Shown piece after piece: positions 21,721-30,263 of a stretch of DNA of 52,779 bases. Made by a program: the position numbers and the translations under genes. Position 1 is the stretch's first letter; each line of letters starts with the position of its first letter. The DNA is from a virus, in IMG/VR virus record IMGVR_UViG_3300020020_000039, positions 1-52,779 of that record; one strand, written 5' to 3'. The notes under the pieces are model-generated. The model was not told the DNA's origin. It made no database searches and saw only the letters and a program-made list of their open reading frames with translations.

Positions 21721-21897
21721 ATGACAGACCCAAAAGCACCGGCGTTTCCGGTAGAGCCAGATTTCGATAGTGAAGAAATAGAATTTACCCGTTGTTCTGG
21801 ATGCGATGGACACGATGCCTGTGAGGACTTTGGTTGTGCAATTGAAGCGGGGTTAGAACACTTGATTGAAAAAGATATTACAAAAGATTTCGATTGA
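21721..21897 (+). CDS. Cysteine-rich acidic protein (58 aa)
   Basis: Cys pattern CSGC, C, C within FTRCSGCDGHDACEDFGC suggests a single metal site; strongly acidic. Overlaps the next frame by 4 bp. Confidence 0.5.
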   Translation: MTDPKAPAFPVEPDFDSEEIEFTRCSGCDGHDACEDFGCAIEAGLEHLIEKDITKDFD

Positions 21898-22037
21898 AAT
21901 TCCCAACCCTCCCACCAAAGCAAGGAAACGGATGCTTTGTAGTACTGATTATACTTATCGCTTTGATTACATGGCCGTGGTGGATGTTTAAATTAGGAGA
22001 TGCTATTGCTGATATTATAAATAAAATAATGGAATGA
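21894..22037 (+). CDS. Small membrane protein, TTG start (47 aa)
   Basis: The TTG overlaps the preceding TGA (TTGA). The hydrophobic span FVVLIILIALITWPWWMF is clear, flanked by basic residues. The next gene overlaps its stop (ATGA), so it fits a coupled chain; the start codon is the weak point. Confidence 0.4.
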   Translation: MKFPTLPPKQGNGCFVVLIILIALITWPWWMFKLGDAIADIINKIME

Positions 22038-22351
22038 GTATGGAAAATAAGCTATCAGTTGAGGTAATGTATAACCAAAGCGACTACCAGCCCATCATGG
22101 GAGGGGACAGTAGTAATCCTTCATGGGAAGAATATCTAAGTCAATTCATGGATGAATTTAAGCCTCATGTTATTCTATTAAAAGAAAAAATCCAAAGTAG
22201 CGGGATGATTGGCATGACCGGCGAAGCTCAGGATAACATTTCTTTTAAATTCAGCGATGGAACACATTGGGGATTTTCATGGAGAGGGTGGGGCGATTTA
22301 ATGCAAGCCATTGTTGATAAAAAAGAAGGGTATATGGCTTATTATATGTAA
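22034..22351 (+). CDS. Hypothetical protein (105 aa)
   Basis: Acidic, with SWEEYLSQFMDEFKPHVILL and FKFSDGTHWGFSWRGWGDLM. The second half looks like a small beta sandwich. Unknown. Confidence 0.65.
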   Translation: MSMENKLSVEVMYNQSDYQPIMGGDSSNPSWEEYLSQFMDEFKPHVILLKEKIQSSGMIGMTGEAQDNISFKFSDGTHWGFSWRGWGDLMQAIVDKKEGYMAYYM

Positions 22352-22409
22352 TCAACCGCCGTGTAGAACAACGCCTAAACCAAATTAGTAACGAATTAAA
22401 AGGGAAGGG

Positions 22410-22664
22410 ATGAGCGAAAAAACATCTGTAATAATTCTGCTTTCAATGGATGCCGTATGGTTATTCATTTGTGTGCGAGCGCTAATCTTGCATATTAGGA
22501 GCAAAGAAAAGGAAGATAGTATAATAATAAATTTATGGATGGGAATAATAATCACACCTGTCGGGTTCATTCCGCTTGGACTTATTATCTCCCTGACGTT
22601 AATAATAGGCATTTGCTATTTAATACCCATGTATCTATTTTTTAAAGTAAATCAAACCAAATGA
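22410..22664 (+). CDS. Multi-span membrane protein (84 aa)
   Basis: Two or three hydrophobic segments (VIILLSMDAVWLFICVRALI, NLWMGIIITPVGFIPLGLII and onward to YLIPMYLFF). Coupled by ATGA to the lipoprotein gene. May form a membrane pair with it, for example in exclusion. Confidence 0.6.
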   Translation: MSEKTSVIILLSMDAVWLFICVRALILHIRSKEKEDSIIINLWMGIIITPVGFIPLGLIISLTLIIGICYLIPMYLFFKVNQTK

Positions 22665-22993
22665 AACAACTCTTAATTCTATTGCTTGTATGTGCGGGGT
22701 GTATTAGCTGCTCTCCATACACTTATATGGTTGGCTGCAATGAATACTGGGGAACAACTTTTGAGCATAGGATAGACCAACAGGGCAATGTTTGTATTTT
22801 TTATATCGGCAAGATAGAAACGCTTCAGCAAAAACCCGAGAGGAACATAGGTGACACGCTGCATCTTATCTTACTTCACCTTGAATATCGTGACGAGAAG
22901 AAACGCTTTGATAACATGATCGAAATTTATCAAGACATATTAAAGTCTGGTGATAAAACACCCCTTAATCATTTGTCATTTTCGAAATATTAG
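22661..22993 (+). CDS. Putative lipoprotein (110 aa)
   Basis: Signal MKQLLILLLVCAGCISC with cysteines at 11, 14 and 17, any of which could be lipidated. The mature region has several Cys and a charged helical C-terminus. No domain recognised. Confidence 0.6.
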   Translation: MKQLLILLLVCAGCISCSPYTYMVGCNEYWGTTFEHRIDQQGNVCIFYIGKIETLQQKPERNIGDTLHLILLHLEYRDEKKRFDNMIEIYQDILKSGDKTPLNHLSFSKY

Positions 22994-23030
22994 TAGGCAA
23001 CACTCTGATTAGTAAACATAAATCTGAATT

Positions 23031-23246
23031 ATGAATGAGCAAAACAAAAGGATACTGGAACTCCTGGCGGAAGGTAGGGTAGCAAAGGAGATTGCGGCTG
23101 ACGTGGATCTCACAGTAGGAGCAACAGAGAAAAGAATTAAGCGAATGAAGTATTTGCACAACTGCAATTCAACAATTGAACTTGTGTTAAGATTTGTTAA
23201 AGGCGAATGTGTGTATATGGTAGTACGGAATCAGACCGCTGTATAA
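23031..23246 (+). CDS. LuxR/GerE-type HTH regulator (71 aa)
   Basis: NKRILELLAEGRVAKEIAAD and then VDLTVGATEKRIKRM match the GerE/LuxR helix-turn-helix; the segment after it is helical. Only the DNA-binding domain is present. Last gene before the late terminator and the terminase genes, a natural place for a late-gene activator; this role is inferred. Confidence 0.75.
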   Translation: MNEQNKRILELLAEGRVAKEIAADVDLTVGATEKRIKRMKYLHNCNSTIELVLRFVKGECVYMVVRNQTAV

Positions 23247-23324
23247 CGCAAGTATGAATTAACTTTATCGTCGAAAGGTTAAGGCTTGTGAAAATGAATA
23301 GTGGAGAAAGAAATATCTTTTAAT

Positions 23325-23356
23325 GGCTAACTCATTTACTTGAGTTGGCCTTTTTG
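23325..23356 (+). terminator. Rho-independent terminator before the late genes
   Basis: GGCTAACTC/GAGTTGGCC stem with an 8-base loop, then TTTTTGTTTTT, ending at the start of the terminase small-subunit gene. It insulates late genes from early transcription, so late expression needs a promoter within the hairpin region or antitermination. Confidence 0.8.
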
Positions 23357-23361
23357 TTTTT

Positions 23362-23724
23362 ATGTACGACAGAGAGAAAGTTGAGGCGCAATGTCTCGAA
23401 GCAATAGAGAAAGAAGGAGTGGTGTTTTTTAACGAACTCGCTGAATTTGTAGCACCCGCAATGTCAACTCTCTACGAATGGGAGTTAGAAAAATCGGAGT
23501 CTCTTAAAAACGCTATCGAAAAGAATAGGGTAAAGGCCAAGAGAAAATTAAGGCGCAATTGGGTTAAAGACGATGCTGCTCCGGTTCTTCAGTTAGCAGC
23601 GTACAAGCTGATGGCAGACAAGACAGAGATAGATGCGCTGACAATGAACAGGCAAGACATTAACCACAGCGGAACAGGAATACAGGTAGTATTCAAACCC
23701 GCTGAGAACTATGAAACAAAGTGA
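23362..23724 (+). CDS. terS: Terminase small subunit
   Basis: 120 aa. Helix-turn-helix-like N-terminus with VFFNELAEFVAPAMSTLYEW, basic central helices (NRVKAKRKLRRNWVKDDAAP), then VLQLAAYKLMAD. Size and the position immediately upstream of, and overlapping, the large subunit fit TerS, which recognises phage DNA and regulates packaging. Confidence 0.8.
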   Translation: MYDREKVEAQCLEAIEKEGVVFFNELAEFVAPAMSTLYEWELEKSESLKNAIEKNRVKAKRKLRRNWVKDDAAPVLQLAAYKLMADKTEIDALTMNRQDINHSGTGIQVVFKPAENYETK

Positions 23725-24874
23725 GGTTCTTTATACAAACGTCTTTGAGAGAAACAGGAAAGCAATTGACTCTGGTAAATACCGGGCAATTTGCAATCAG
23801 GGTTCAACAAGATCAGGCAAGACGTATTCTTTAAGTCAGTTATTAGCTCTTTATATACCGTTCAGATCAAAGAAGTCAATCTCAATAGTCTCTCCTTCGT
23901 TACCTCACTTAAAACGAGGCGCAAGGCGGGACTTTTTAGAGATACTTGATAATGCAGGCGTTTACAGCGATGATGATTTCAATAAGACCGATAACGTGTA
24001 TCACTACAAGAACGGATCTTATGTGGAATTCTTCGGAGCTGAAGAACCTGGAAAAGTAAGAGGACCGGGAAGGGACATACTTTATATCAATGAGGCTAAC
24101 CTGCTTCCGTTCACTACTTACACACAGTTAGCTCTTAGAACAAAGGAACTGGTTATACTGGACTTTAACCCTGTTGATGAACTGAGTTGGGTTTACGATG
24201 TAGCAGATAAGGAAGGGAACATATTAATTCACTCGACCTACAAAGACAATCCTTTCCTTCCCAAAGAACAGATAGAGGAGATCGAGAACCTTCAGTATGC
24301 GGATGAGAATTTATGGAAGGTATTTGGACTAGGATTAAGAGGATCGAGTACGGAAATTATCTACACCCATTGGAAGATAAAAGAGTTTCCCGAAGATTGC
24401 GAGGTGTGTTACGGTGTTGACTTTGGCTATAACGTTCCATCCTCGATTATCAAGATAGGGTTTAAAGACGGAGCTTGTTATGTGGATGAGGCTCTTTACG
24501 AGACAAGACTAACGACAGGTGATTTGATCGAACGGATAAAAGATTTAGACATAAGGAAAAGCGATGAACTGTTTTGCGACAACGCAGAACCGAAAACGAT
24601 AGAAGAGATTTACAGGGCTGGCTATAACGCTAAACCAGCAGAGAAAGATGTTTATGCGGGAATTCAAAAGGTTAAAAGTATGCCTCTTTATTTCACTCAC
24701 AGGAGTGTTAACATAATCAAAGAGGCGAAAGGTTATAAATGGAAATTAGGCAAAGACGGTAAGATCCATCCGGATGAGGTTCCGGTAAAGTTTATGGATC
24801 ATGCGATGGACGCAATGCGGTACGGGATTTATACTAAGTTGAATCAACCATCATTAAGTTGGGTTGCAATGTGA
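23711..24874 (+). CDS. terL: Terminase large subunit
   Basis: 387 aa. N-terminal ATPase with Walker A GSTRSGKT (31-38), Walker B DILYINEAN and the coupling motif LDFNPVDE; C-terminal RNase H-like nuclease with VDFGY, FCDNAEP and KFMDHAMDAMRYG acidic residues. It belongs to the PBSX-type large terminases, slightly shorter than most. Translocates and cuts DNA at the portal. Packaging type (cos or pac) cannot be read from this. Confidence 0.93.
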   Translation: MKQSEVLYTNVFERNRKAIDSGKYRAICNQGSTRSGKTYSLSQLLALYIPFRSKKSISIVSPSLPHLKRGARRDFLEILDNAGVYSDDDFNKTDNVYHYKNGSYVEFFGAEEPGKVRGPGRDILYINEANLLPFTTYTQLALRTKELVILDFNPVDELSWVYDVADKEGNILIHSTYKDNPFLPKEQIEEIENLQYADENLWKVFGLGLRGSSTEIIYTHWKIKEFPEDCEVCYGVDFGYNVPSSIIKIGFKDGACYVDEALYETRLTTGDLIERIKDLDIRKSDELFCDNAEPKTIEEIYRAGYNAKPAEKDVYAGIQKVKSMPLYFTHRSVNIIKEAKGYKWKLGKDGKIHPDEVPVKFMDHAMDAMRYGIYTKLNQPSLSWVAM

Positions 24875-24890
24875 GTAAGAAAAAGTGAGT

Positions 24891-26375
24891 ATGAGTGTAG
24901 CGAGTTGGTTAATGAGCAGGGTGAATTCTCTTTTGTTCCGCCGTTCACCGGTAGGGGTTAAGGGGGACTTCACTGTTGTTAATAACATCCCACCGGTTTA
25001 TCCGGATAGCGACCTTGACTCGTTTATTGACGATGGGTATGCAGGTAACGCTTCGGTCTTTTCAATAGTTTCATTTATAGCTCGGAAGTTCGCAAGTGTT
25101 CCCGTTTACGAGTTTAAAGTAAAGGACGAAAAGAGCAGTAAGAAATACAAGCACTACGGTAGTTCATTAACATCTCCCGGTGCAATTCAAAGAGCAAAAG
25201 TTCTACATACTAAGGCTTACCAGGAAATGGAAACTATTTCCGACCTCGGTAAATTATTAAAGCGCCCCAATCCTACAGAGGGCGCTGATTCATTTTGGGA
25301 AAAGATTTACAGTTATAAAAAGATATGTGGTGAGGCTTTTATCTGGCTTAACCGTGGCGATACTACAGGCAAAGACGATCTGACTATTGATGCAATGCCC
25401 ATCCTTGAGATGTATGTATTGCCAGCTAACAAAGTACAGATCATTCCGGACCCTGACGATTTATGGGGTGTTCATCACTACGTGCTAGAGGTAGGCGATT
25501 TAATCCCTATCAGAAAGAACGATATCATCCATTGGAAGAGCGTTAACCTACAGTTTCAGGGTAAGGACAACAGGACCCATTTAAGGGGCATGAGTCCACT
25601 CGAACCGGGGTTAAAAGTATTAATACAAGACGATGATTCTACGGATGCAGCGGTAGCGCAGTACCAGAACGGGGGAGCTAAAGCTGTAATATTCGAAAGG
25701 AATAAAACTTCGTTGACTCCAGAGCAGGCGGCTACTTTAAAAACAGTTGTTGACGGTAAGATAAATAACAAAGCTGTTAAAGCAAGTGTAGCAGCATTAC
25801 AAGGTGATTGGGGAATGCTCGATCTCGGACTCTCTTCTACTGACATGGAGTTATTAGAGGGCAGTAAGATAGCGTTTACACGTTTGTGTAATTTATTTGG
25901 TGTTCCTCCTGGTTTATTTCTTCCCGGTGAGACATACGAGAACCAACAATGGCAGATGAAGCAGTTAGTTACTAACCTAATCGTTCCTGATTGGTGTTCA
26001 CTACGAGACGAATTAAACAGGCAACTACTCCCCGCATTTAAGATAACTACTCAATCAACTATTGATATTGACTATACCGATTTACCTGAATTACAACAGG
26101 AGATTGGTAAGATGGTCGATGCTTTAATGAAAGCGTGGTGGTTTACTCCTAACCAGAGGTTAAAAATGATGAACGAGGAAGAGAGCCTTAACCCTCACAT
26201 GGATGAGGTTTGGATTCCTAATAACCTTGTAAGGATTGATGATGCGGCGGTGAATATGGATGAATTAGTTAATGATTTAAATACATCAGGATTCAATGAT
26301 TATTCTGGATCAGGTGGAAGTAATGGTAATGGAAAAGTACCCGCTAAGTCCGGGGGAAAAAAAGTGTCGGGTTGA
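24891..26375 (+). CDS. Portal protein
   Basis: About 494 aa. VFSIVSFIARKFASVPVYEF near the N-terminus, DIIHWKSVNL and the long wing/stem region LTPEQAATLKTVVDGKI, then FTRLCNLFGVPPGLFLPGET are typical of HK97-type portals. The twelve-fold ring forms the DNA channel at the capsid vertex. The ATG at 24891 is chosen; an in-frame GTG two codons upstream is possible. Confidence 0.93.
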   Translation: MSVASWLMSRVNSLLFRRSPVGVKGDFTVVNNIPPVYPDSDLDSFIDDGYAGNASVFSIVSFIARKFASVPVYEFKVKDEKSSKKYKHYGSSLTSPGAIQRAKVLHTKAYQEMETISDLGKLLKRPNPTEGADSFWEKIYSYKKICGEAFIWLNRGDTTGKDDLTIDAMPILEMYVLPANKVQIIPDPDDLWGVHHYVLEVGDLIPIRKNDIIHWKSVNLQFQGKDNRTHLRGMSPLEPGLKVLIQDDDSTDAAVAQYQNGGAKAVIFERNKTSLTPEQAATLKTVVDGKINNKAVKASVAALQGDWGMLDLGLSSTDMELLEGSKIAFTRLCNLFGVPPGLFLPGETYENQQWQMKQLVTNLIVPDWCSLRDELNRQLLPAFKITTQSTIDIDYTDLPELQQEIGKMVDALMKAWWFTPNQRLKMMNEEESLNPHMDEVWIPNNLVRIDDAAVNMDELVNDLNTSGFNDYSGSGGSNGNGKVPAKSGGKKVSG

Positions 26376-26386
26376 GAGGGAGACAA

Positions 26387-26520
26387 TGAACATGCTACGG
26401 CAGAACATGAGAAAGAGATTGTACGAACAGTATAAAGAAGAACAGAGAATTGACGCAGGAAAACTACATACAGAATCAGCTAGCGGTGATGAACCGGATG
26501 CACAAGATGTACGAGGCTAA
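26387..26520 (+). CDS. Possible small charged peptide (44 aa)
   Basis: Short frame in the gap between portal and the MuF gene, overlapping the latter in another frame. Basic then acidic, no homology. Codons are unremarkable; likely a shadow of the MuF coding start, but it fills the only gap in this tightly packed operon. Confidence 0.2.
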
Positions 26521-27370
26521 GATTTACCGTGCGCTGATGGGGCAGATTAACGACGCTATTGAACTAATTAAACAATGGGGCGAAGATGCTGCCGGCAGAA
26601 TTGATCGTGTTGCAATCAATGACGAGTTAAGTACTGTTATTCTTAACCTGTACAGATCAGCCGGAACGATCAACGCAAGGTTTATCTACGGAATAATTCA
26701 AAAACAGATACCAAAAGAGAAACAGTTTACCCCTGTATTTATCTATAAACGATTTGGATTTAACGAAAGGTGGACACAGATAGTAGAAGCCTATTTCAAT
26801 AAGTTCTTACTCGATAAAGCGGTTCTCCCCATCACTGAGACAACAAAGAAGTTCATCCTCCAGATTCTTAACAAAGGAATCGAGGAAGGATTAGGATATG
26901 AAGAGATCGCACGACAATTAAAAGAAAGCCCGATAACAAGACAACGTGCAAGGCTGATAGTAAGAACCGAATCAGCAAGAGCAACCAATTTCGGTGGTAT
27001 GATGGCTGCATGGGAGAGTGATTTCGAATGTGAAAAATTCTGGATAGAAGTAAAAGACAATCGGACGAGGTTAACACATAGGCATAGCACCGGAGTAGGC
27101 GGAGAGAAAGTAGACCTGTTGAGTAAATACTCAAACGGGTTAATGTTCCCCGGTGATCCGCAAGGAAGCGCTAAGGAAGTATGCAACTGTAGATGTACAC
27201 AAGGATTTAAATTAAAAAGAGATCAACGTGGGCGATTGATACCAAAACAATCTGTAAACCAAAGCGGAGGAATGAGCATTATTGAGGCGTTAAAGCCTTT
27301 ACAGATAGAGATTTTTATTAGTCTCTTGGCAAGTCAATTATTCACTCAAATAGAAGACAATGTTATATAA
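26450..27370 (+). CDS. MuF-type head morphogenesis protein
   Basis: 306 aa. The C-terminal MuF domain is clear: RQRARLIVRTESARATNFGG, KFWIEVKDNRTRLTHRHSTG, LMFPGDPQGSAKEVCNCRC. SPP1 gp7-like proteins sit at the portal and assist DNA ejection. A TTG at 26450 is the earliest start; an in-frame ATG at 26489 is an alternative because no ATG lies upstream. Overlaps the protease by 11 bp. Confidence 0.88.
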   Translation: MTQENYIQNQLAVMNRMHKMYEAKIYRALMGQINDAIELIKQWGEDAAGRIDRVAINDELSTVILNLYRSAGTINARFIYGIIQKQIPKEKQFTPVFIYKRFGFNERWTQIVEAYFNKFLLDKAVLPITETTKKFILQILNKGIEEGLGYEEIARQLKESPITRQRARLIVRTESARATNFGGMMAAWESDFECEKFWIEVKDNRTRLTHRHSTGVGGEKVDLLSKYSNGLMFPGDPQGSAKEVCNCRCTQGFKLKRDQRGRLIPKQSVNQSGGMSIIEALKPLQIEIFISLLASQLFTQIEDNVI

Positions 27371-28079
27371 AGGAACAAGATTCCTGAATAAGGATATCGA
27401 CTTAGGTAAGAGAACGGCTGTAATTGCCTATGCTACTTACAACTCCCTTGATAGGGACGGAGACATAGCAAGCAAAGGGATGTTCTCTAAAAGCTGGAAT
27501 GAATCGCATGAGGATATCCGGTTCTTTAAGAATCATAATAAAGATATTCTCTTAGGGAGTATTGAAAGATTCTGGGAAGATGACAATCATGCTTATGCAA
27601 TGGTAAAAATGAGTAAGAGCCGTGACGGAGAGGATGCACTTATCCAAATGGACGAGGGTATTCTAAAAGATGCGTCGTATGGTTTCGAGCCGATAAAATC
27701 CACTCCTATTCAGAATAAGGGAAGAAAGTTCTCAGAGGTAAAACTATGGGAGATCAGCGCACTAACACATTGGGGCGCTCATCCTGAAAGCGGGGTAAGA
27801 GAAGTTGTAAAGACAGCTATACAACAACAATTCGAGATGAAGGAGCTAAAAGAACTCGCCGAAAGGATTATTAAGATGGAATCACTCGCACGCAACAGCA
27901 AAGCGTCTGATGAATCAATAGAGGAATTATTAATTGAAATAGAAGCAGCGAAAGCGTATCTATCAAAGTACGATACCGCACCCACTCAGAACGATGACGA
28001 TCAGAATGAGCCGGATGCCAGCGGAAACGATGAAAAAGAGTTCGCAGATGCACTCACATTGTTAACGCTAAAAATTTAA
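27360..28079 (+). CDS. Prohead serine protease (HK97/S78 type)
   Basis: 239 aa. Catalytic His59 in FFKNHNKDILLG and Ser106 in LKDASYGFEP follow the S78 layout, with DRDGD upstream and SALTHWGAHPES after. Cleaves scaffold and capsid N-terminus during maturation. The acidic, helical C-terminal 80 residues may serve as scaffold, since no separate scaffold gene is seen. Confidence 0.9.
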   Translation: MLYKGTRFLNKDIDLGKRTAVIAYATYNSLDRDGDIASKGMFSKSWNESHEDIRFFKNHNKDILLGSIERFWEDDNHAYAMVKMSKSRDGEDALIQMDEGILKDASYGFEPIKSTPIQNKGRKFSEVKLWEISALTHWGAHPESGVREVVKTAIQQQFEMKELKELAERIIKMESLARNSKASDESIEELLIEIEAAKAYLSKYDTAPTQNDDDQNEPDASGNDEKEFADALTLLTLKI

Positions 28080-28085
28080 ACAAAA

Positions 28086-29255
28086 ATGGACATTAAAGAG
28101 GCGGTCAAGCTCATCGAAAAAAAGATTGATGTAGCTGACCAGAAAACGCAGGAGGCGGTTAGCACCGTTCAGAAAGCGTTCGAGGATGGGAAGAAAGAAT
28201 TCGATGGTAAGGTGGAAGCACTTAACACTACGCTTGCTGGCAAGGATGCCACTATCAAGCAGATTCAGGACGAAGTAGTTGAACTGAAAGCAAAAGCCGG
28301 AAGGATTCAGGCAGACAAAGCAAAGACACCGATAAGCCTTTTTGCTCAGTTGCATGAACTCATCGGAGAAAAGAAAGAGATGTTTGAAGCTCTTGAAATG
28401 GGTGGTTCTATGCCGCACTTAAAGATTAAAACCGTTGGTTCTATTCTTGGTGCAAACATGGCAACCGATACTTTTCAATCTTATGTGGACAACCGCACAG
28501 GAATGGAGCCTACAGGCCAAATCCGTTTCCGTGACCTGGCAGGTGTTATTAACTCGGCTACTGATAACGTTCAGTTTCCAAGAGCTAACACTCCTATCGG
28601 TGAAGGTTCGTTCAACCGTCAGACTGATGGCGCAAGCAAACAGCAGATTGATCGTGATTACACAATGGTGAACCTGACCTTAAAGCCAATGGCTGGTTAC
28701 GCAGTTGTTTCCCGTCAGGCTTTGAGAAATATCGTGTTCCTGCAAAGCTGGTTACCTACTTCTATGCTTGAGCAATTGCTTGATGCAGAAGATAGCGACT
28801 TTGCAAACACTCTTGTTGCGGGCGCTACTGGTTCAACTACCACAAGTGGTTCGCCAAACTTTGCCGAGAAGTTGATTTATTATATCAAGAACCTTATTGC
28901 TTCGAAGTACAATCCGAGCGGCCTTGCTGTAGATCCTACAGTATGGGCACAGCTTCTGATTCTTCGCCCCGGTACGGATAATCCTTACAGCGCTCCCGGT
29001 GTTATCGGTGTTGACGCTTCTGGTAATATCCGCATCGTTGGCCGCCCTGTATATCCCGTTAACTGGTTAACCGGTGGACGTGTGATTGTAGGTGATTGGA
29101 CAAAAGCGAAGATTGTACAGAGCGAAGGTTTGACAATGCGTCAAACAGATAGCCACTCTACTACTTTCATCACGAACGAAACAACGTTCTTGCTTGAGAG
29201 AACAGAAGGTTTGGCAATCTTCCGTCCTGATGCGTTTATTACTGCTATCCCATAA
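28086..29255 (+). CDS. Major capsid protein (HK97 fold)
   Basis: 389 aa. The N-terminal ~105 residues are a charged coiled coil (delta/scaffold domain, EAVKLIEKKIDVADQKTQEA). From about 120 the HK97-fold core reads RFRDLAGVINSATDNVQFPR, KPMAGYAVVSRQALRNI, ILRPGTDNPYSAPGV and DWTKAKIVQSEGLTMRQTDS. Protease cleavage at the end of the delta domain is expected. A strong terminator directly follows, which would set a high capsid-specific transcript level. Confidence 0.92.
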   Translation: MDIKEAVKLIEKKIDVADQKTQEAVSTVQKAFEDGKKEFDGKVEALNTTLAGKDATIKQIQDEVVELKAKAGRIQADKAKTPISLFAQLHELIGEKKEMFEALEMGGSMPHLKIKTVGSILGANMATDTFQSYVDNRTGMEPTGQIRFRDLAGVINSATDNVQFPRANTPIGEGSFNRQTDGASKQQIDRDYTMVNLTLKPMAGYAVVSRQALRNIVFLQSWLPTSMLEQLLDAEDSDFANTLVAGATGSTTTSGSPNFAEKLIYYIKNLIASKYNPSGLAVDPTVWAQLLILRPGTDNPYSAPGVIGVDASGNIRIVGRPVYPVNWLTGGRVIVGDWTKAKIVQSEGLTMRQTDSHSTTFITNETTFLLERTEGLAIFRPDAFITAIP

Positions 29256-29302
29256 GGGACAGGGTAATTGATCTTTGAATTATGGGTGTTTATGTAAATA
29301 AC

Positions 29303-29342
29303 GGGCAGGGAACCCGATAATGGTCATCCCTGCCCAATTTTT
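29303..29342 (+). terminator. Rho-independent terminator after the capsid gene
   Basis: Perfect 8-bp stem GGGCAGGG/CCCTGCCC, 17-base loop, then AATTTTTAATT. It separates the capsid gene from the glycan-enzyme island. Confidence 0.8.
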
Positions 29343-29348
29343 AATTGT

Positions 29349-29975
29349 ATGGATAGCGCCTTTAAATATTTTGATAAGATTTATTGTATCAATCTCGACC
29401 ATAGAACAGACAGATGGAACGAAAGTATAAGAGAGTTCTATAAAGAAGGGATTGAAGTAGAAAGATTCCCCGCCGTGAGCGGTGAGAATAGAACTATTGC
29501 GTTTAATACATCGCAGTTAGAGGTACTAAAAAAGAGTTTAGCCGATGGTGCTAACAATCCACTGATACTAGAGGACGATGTAGAGATAAGGGGATCAATG
29601 CACCTGCATTACGCAATGAATGAACTGCCTTCAGATTGGGATATTATATACCTCGGAGGGAATATAATAGGTATAGATGTTATTCCATTCAGAAAGCCGG
29701 TAAGACATTCAGCGCATTTATTTAAAGTTCTTGATTGTTGGCAAACACAGAGTGTAGGGTATAGCAGGAAGATGGTGGAGTGGTTAGTGGAGAACTTTAA
29801 GGTGGATTGCGGATGGATCTATGATGAATTCTTGAGACAGGAAGTATTGCACAGGTTTAATTGTTTTATCGTAGCTCCGCAAGTTACACTACAGAGAAAA
29901 AGTTATAGTGATATATGGAGTGTAGAAGCAAATTTCACTCACTTGTTTGATGCAGGGAATGAATTATTAAAATAA
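29349..29975 (+). CDS. Family 25-like glycosyltransferase
   Basis: 208 aa. FDKIYCINLDHRTDRWNES at the N-terminus and LILEDDVEIRG (DxD-type metal site) with WDIIYLGGNI are the pattern of GT25 lipooligosaccharide or hydroxylysine galactosyltransferases. Soluble and complete. First gene of a block of glycan enzymes placed between capsid and head-tail connector genes. It could transfer a sugar onto a virion protein or host surface glycan; acceptor unknown. Confidence 0.85.
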   Translation: MDSAFKYFDKIYCINLDHRTDRWNESIREFYKEGIEVERFPAVSGENRTIAFNTSQLEVLKKSLADGANNPLILEDDVEIRGSMHLHYAMNELPSDWDIIYLGGNIIGIDVIPFRKPVRHSAHLFKVLDCWQTQSVGYSRKMVEWLVENFKVDCGWIYDEFLRQEVLHRFNCFIVAPQVTLQRKSYSDIWSVEANFTHLFDAGNELLK

Positions 29976-29987
29976 AAACCAAAGACC

Positions 29988-30263
29988 ATGTTACCAGTTA
30001 GTTTTCCAGAACAAAACAAAGTTTACCTAAAGCCAGAAGGCTGGACGGACGAACAGTGTTCTGATTTGCCAGTATGGCAAGGGGCTGCTCCTATTGATGA
30101 AGCAGGCAACACAGCGCCTGTTATTATTTCTTGCTGGCAATTCTCTAAAGAGGATTTAGATGAGATACAAAAGACAGGGCGTGTTTGGTTATCGGTTACA
30201 GGATCATCGCAGCCGCCTGTATCATTATTTACAGAGAATCCTTTTATACCATCAGAAGTATGA
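29988..30263 (+). CDS. Hypothetical protein in glycan island (91 aa)
   Basis: Acidic protein with WTDEQCSDLPVWQG and VIISCWQFSKEDLDEIQKTG. Resembles short phage proteins often found beside capsid genes, without known function. Its stop overlaps the next start (ATGA). Confidence 0.65.
   Translation: MLPVSFPEQNKVYLKPEGWTDEQCSDLPVWQGAAPIDEAGNTAPVIISCWQFSKEDLDEIQKTGRVWLSVTGSSQPPVSLFTENPFIPSEV

Noticed and set aside
26296-26386. Longer start for the 44-aa frame after portal
   Set aside because: It lies inside the portal gene; even the short form is doubtful.
30185-30259. N-terminal extension of the GT-A-like protein
   Set aside because: It overlaps the previous gene for 75 bp; the ATGA overlap at 30260 is the standard coupling here.
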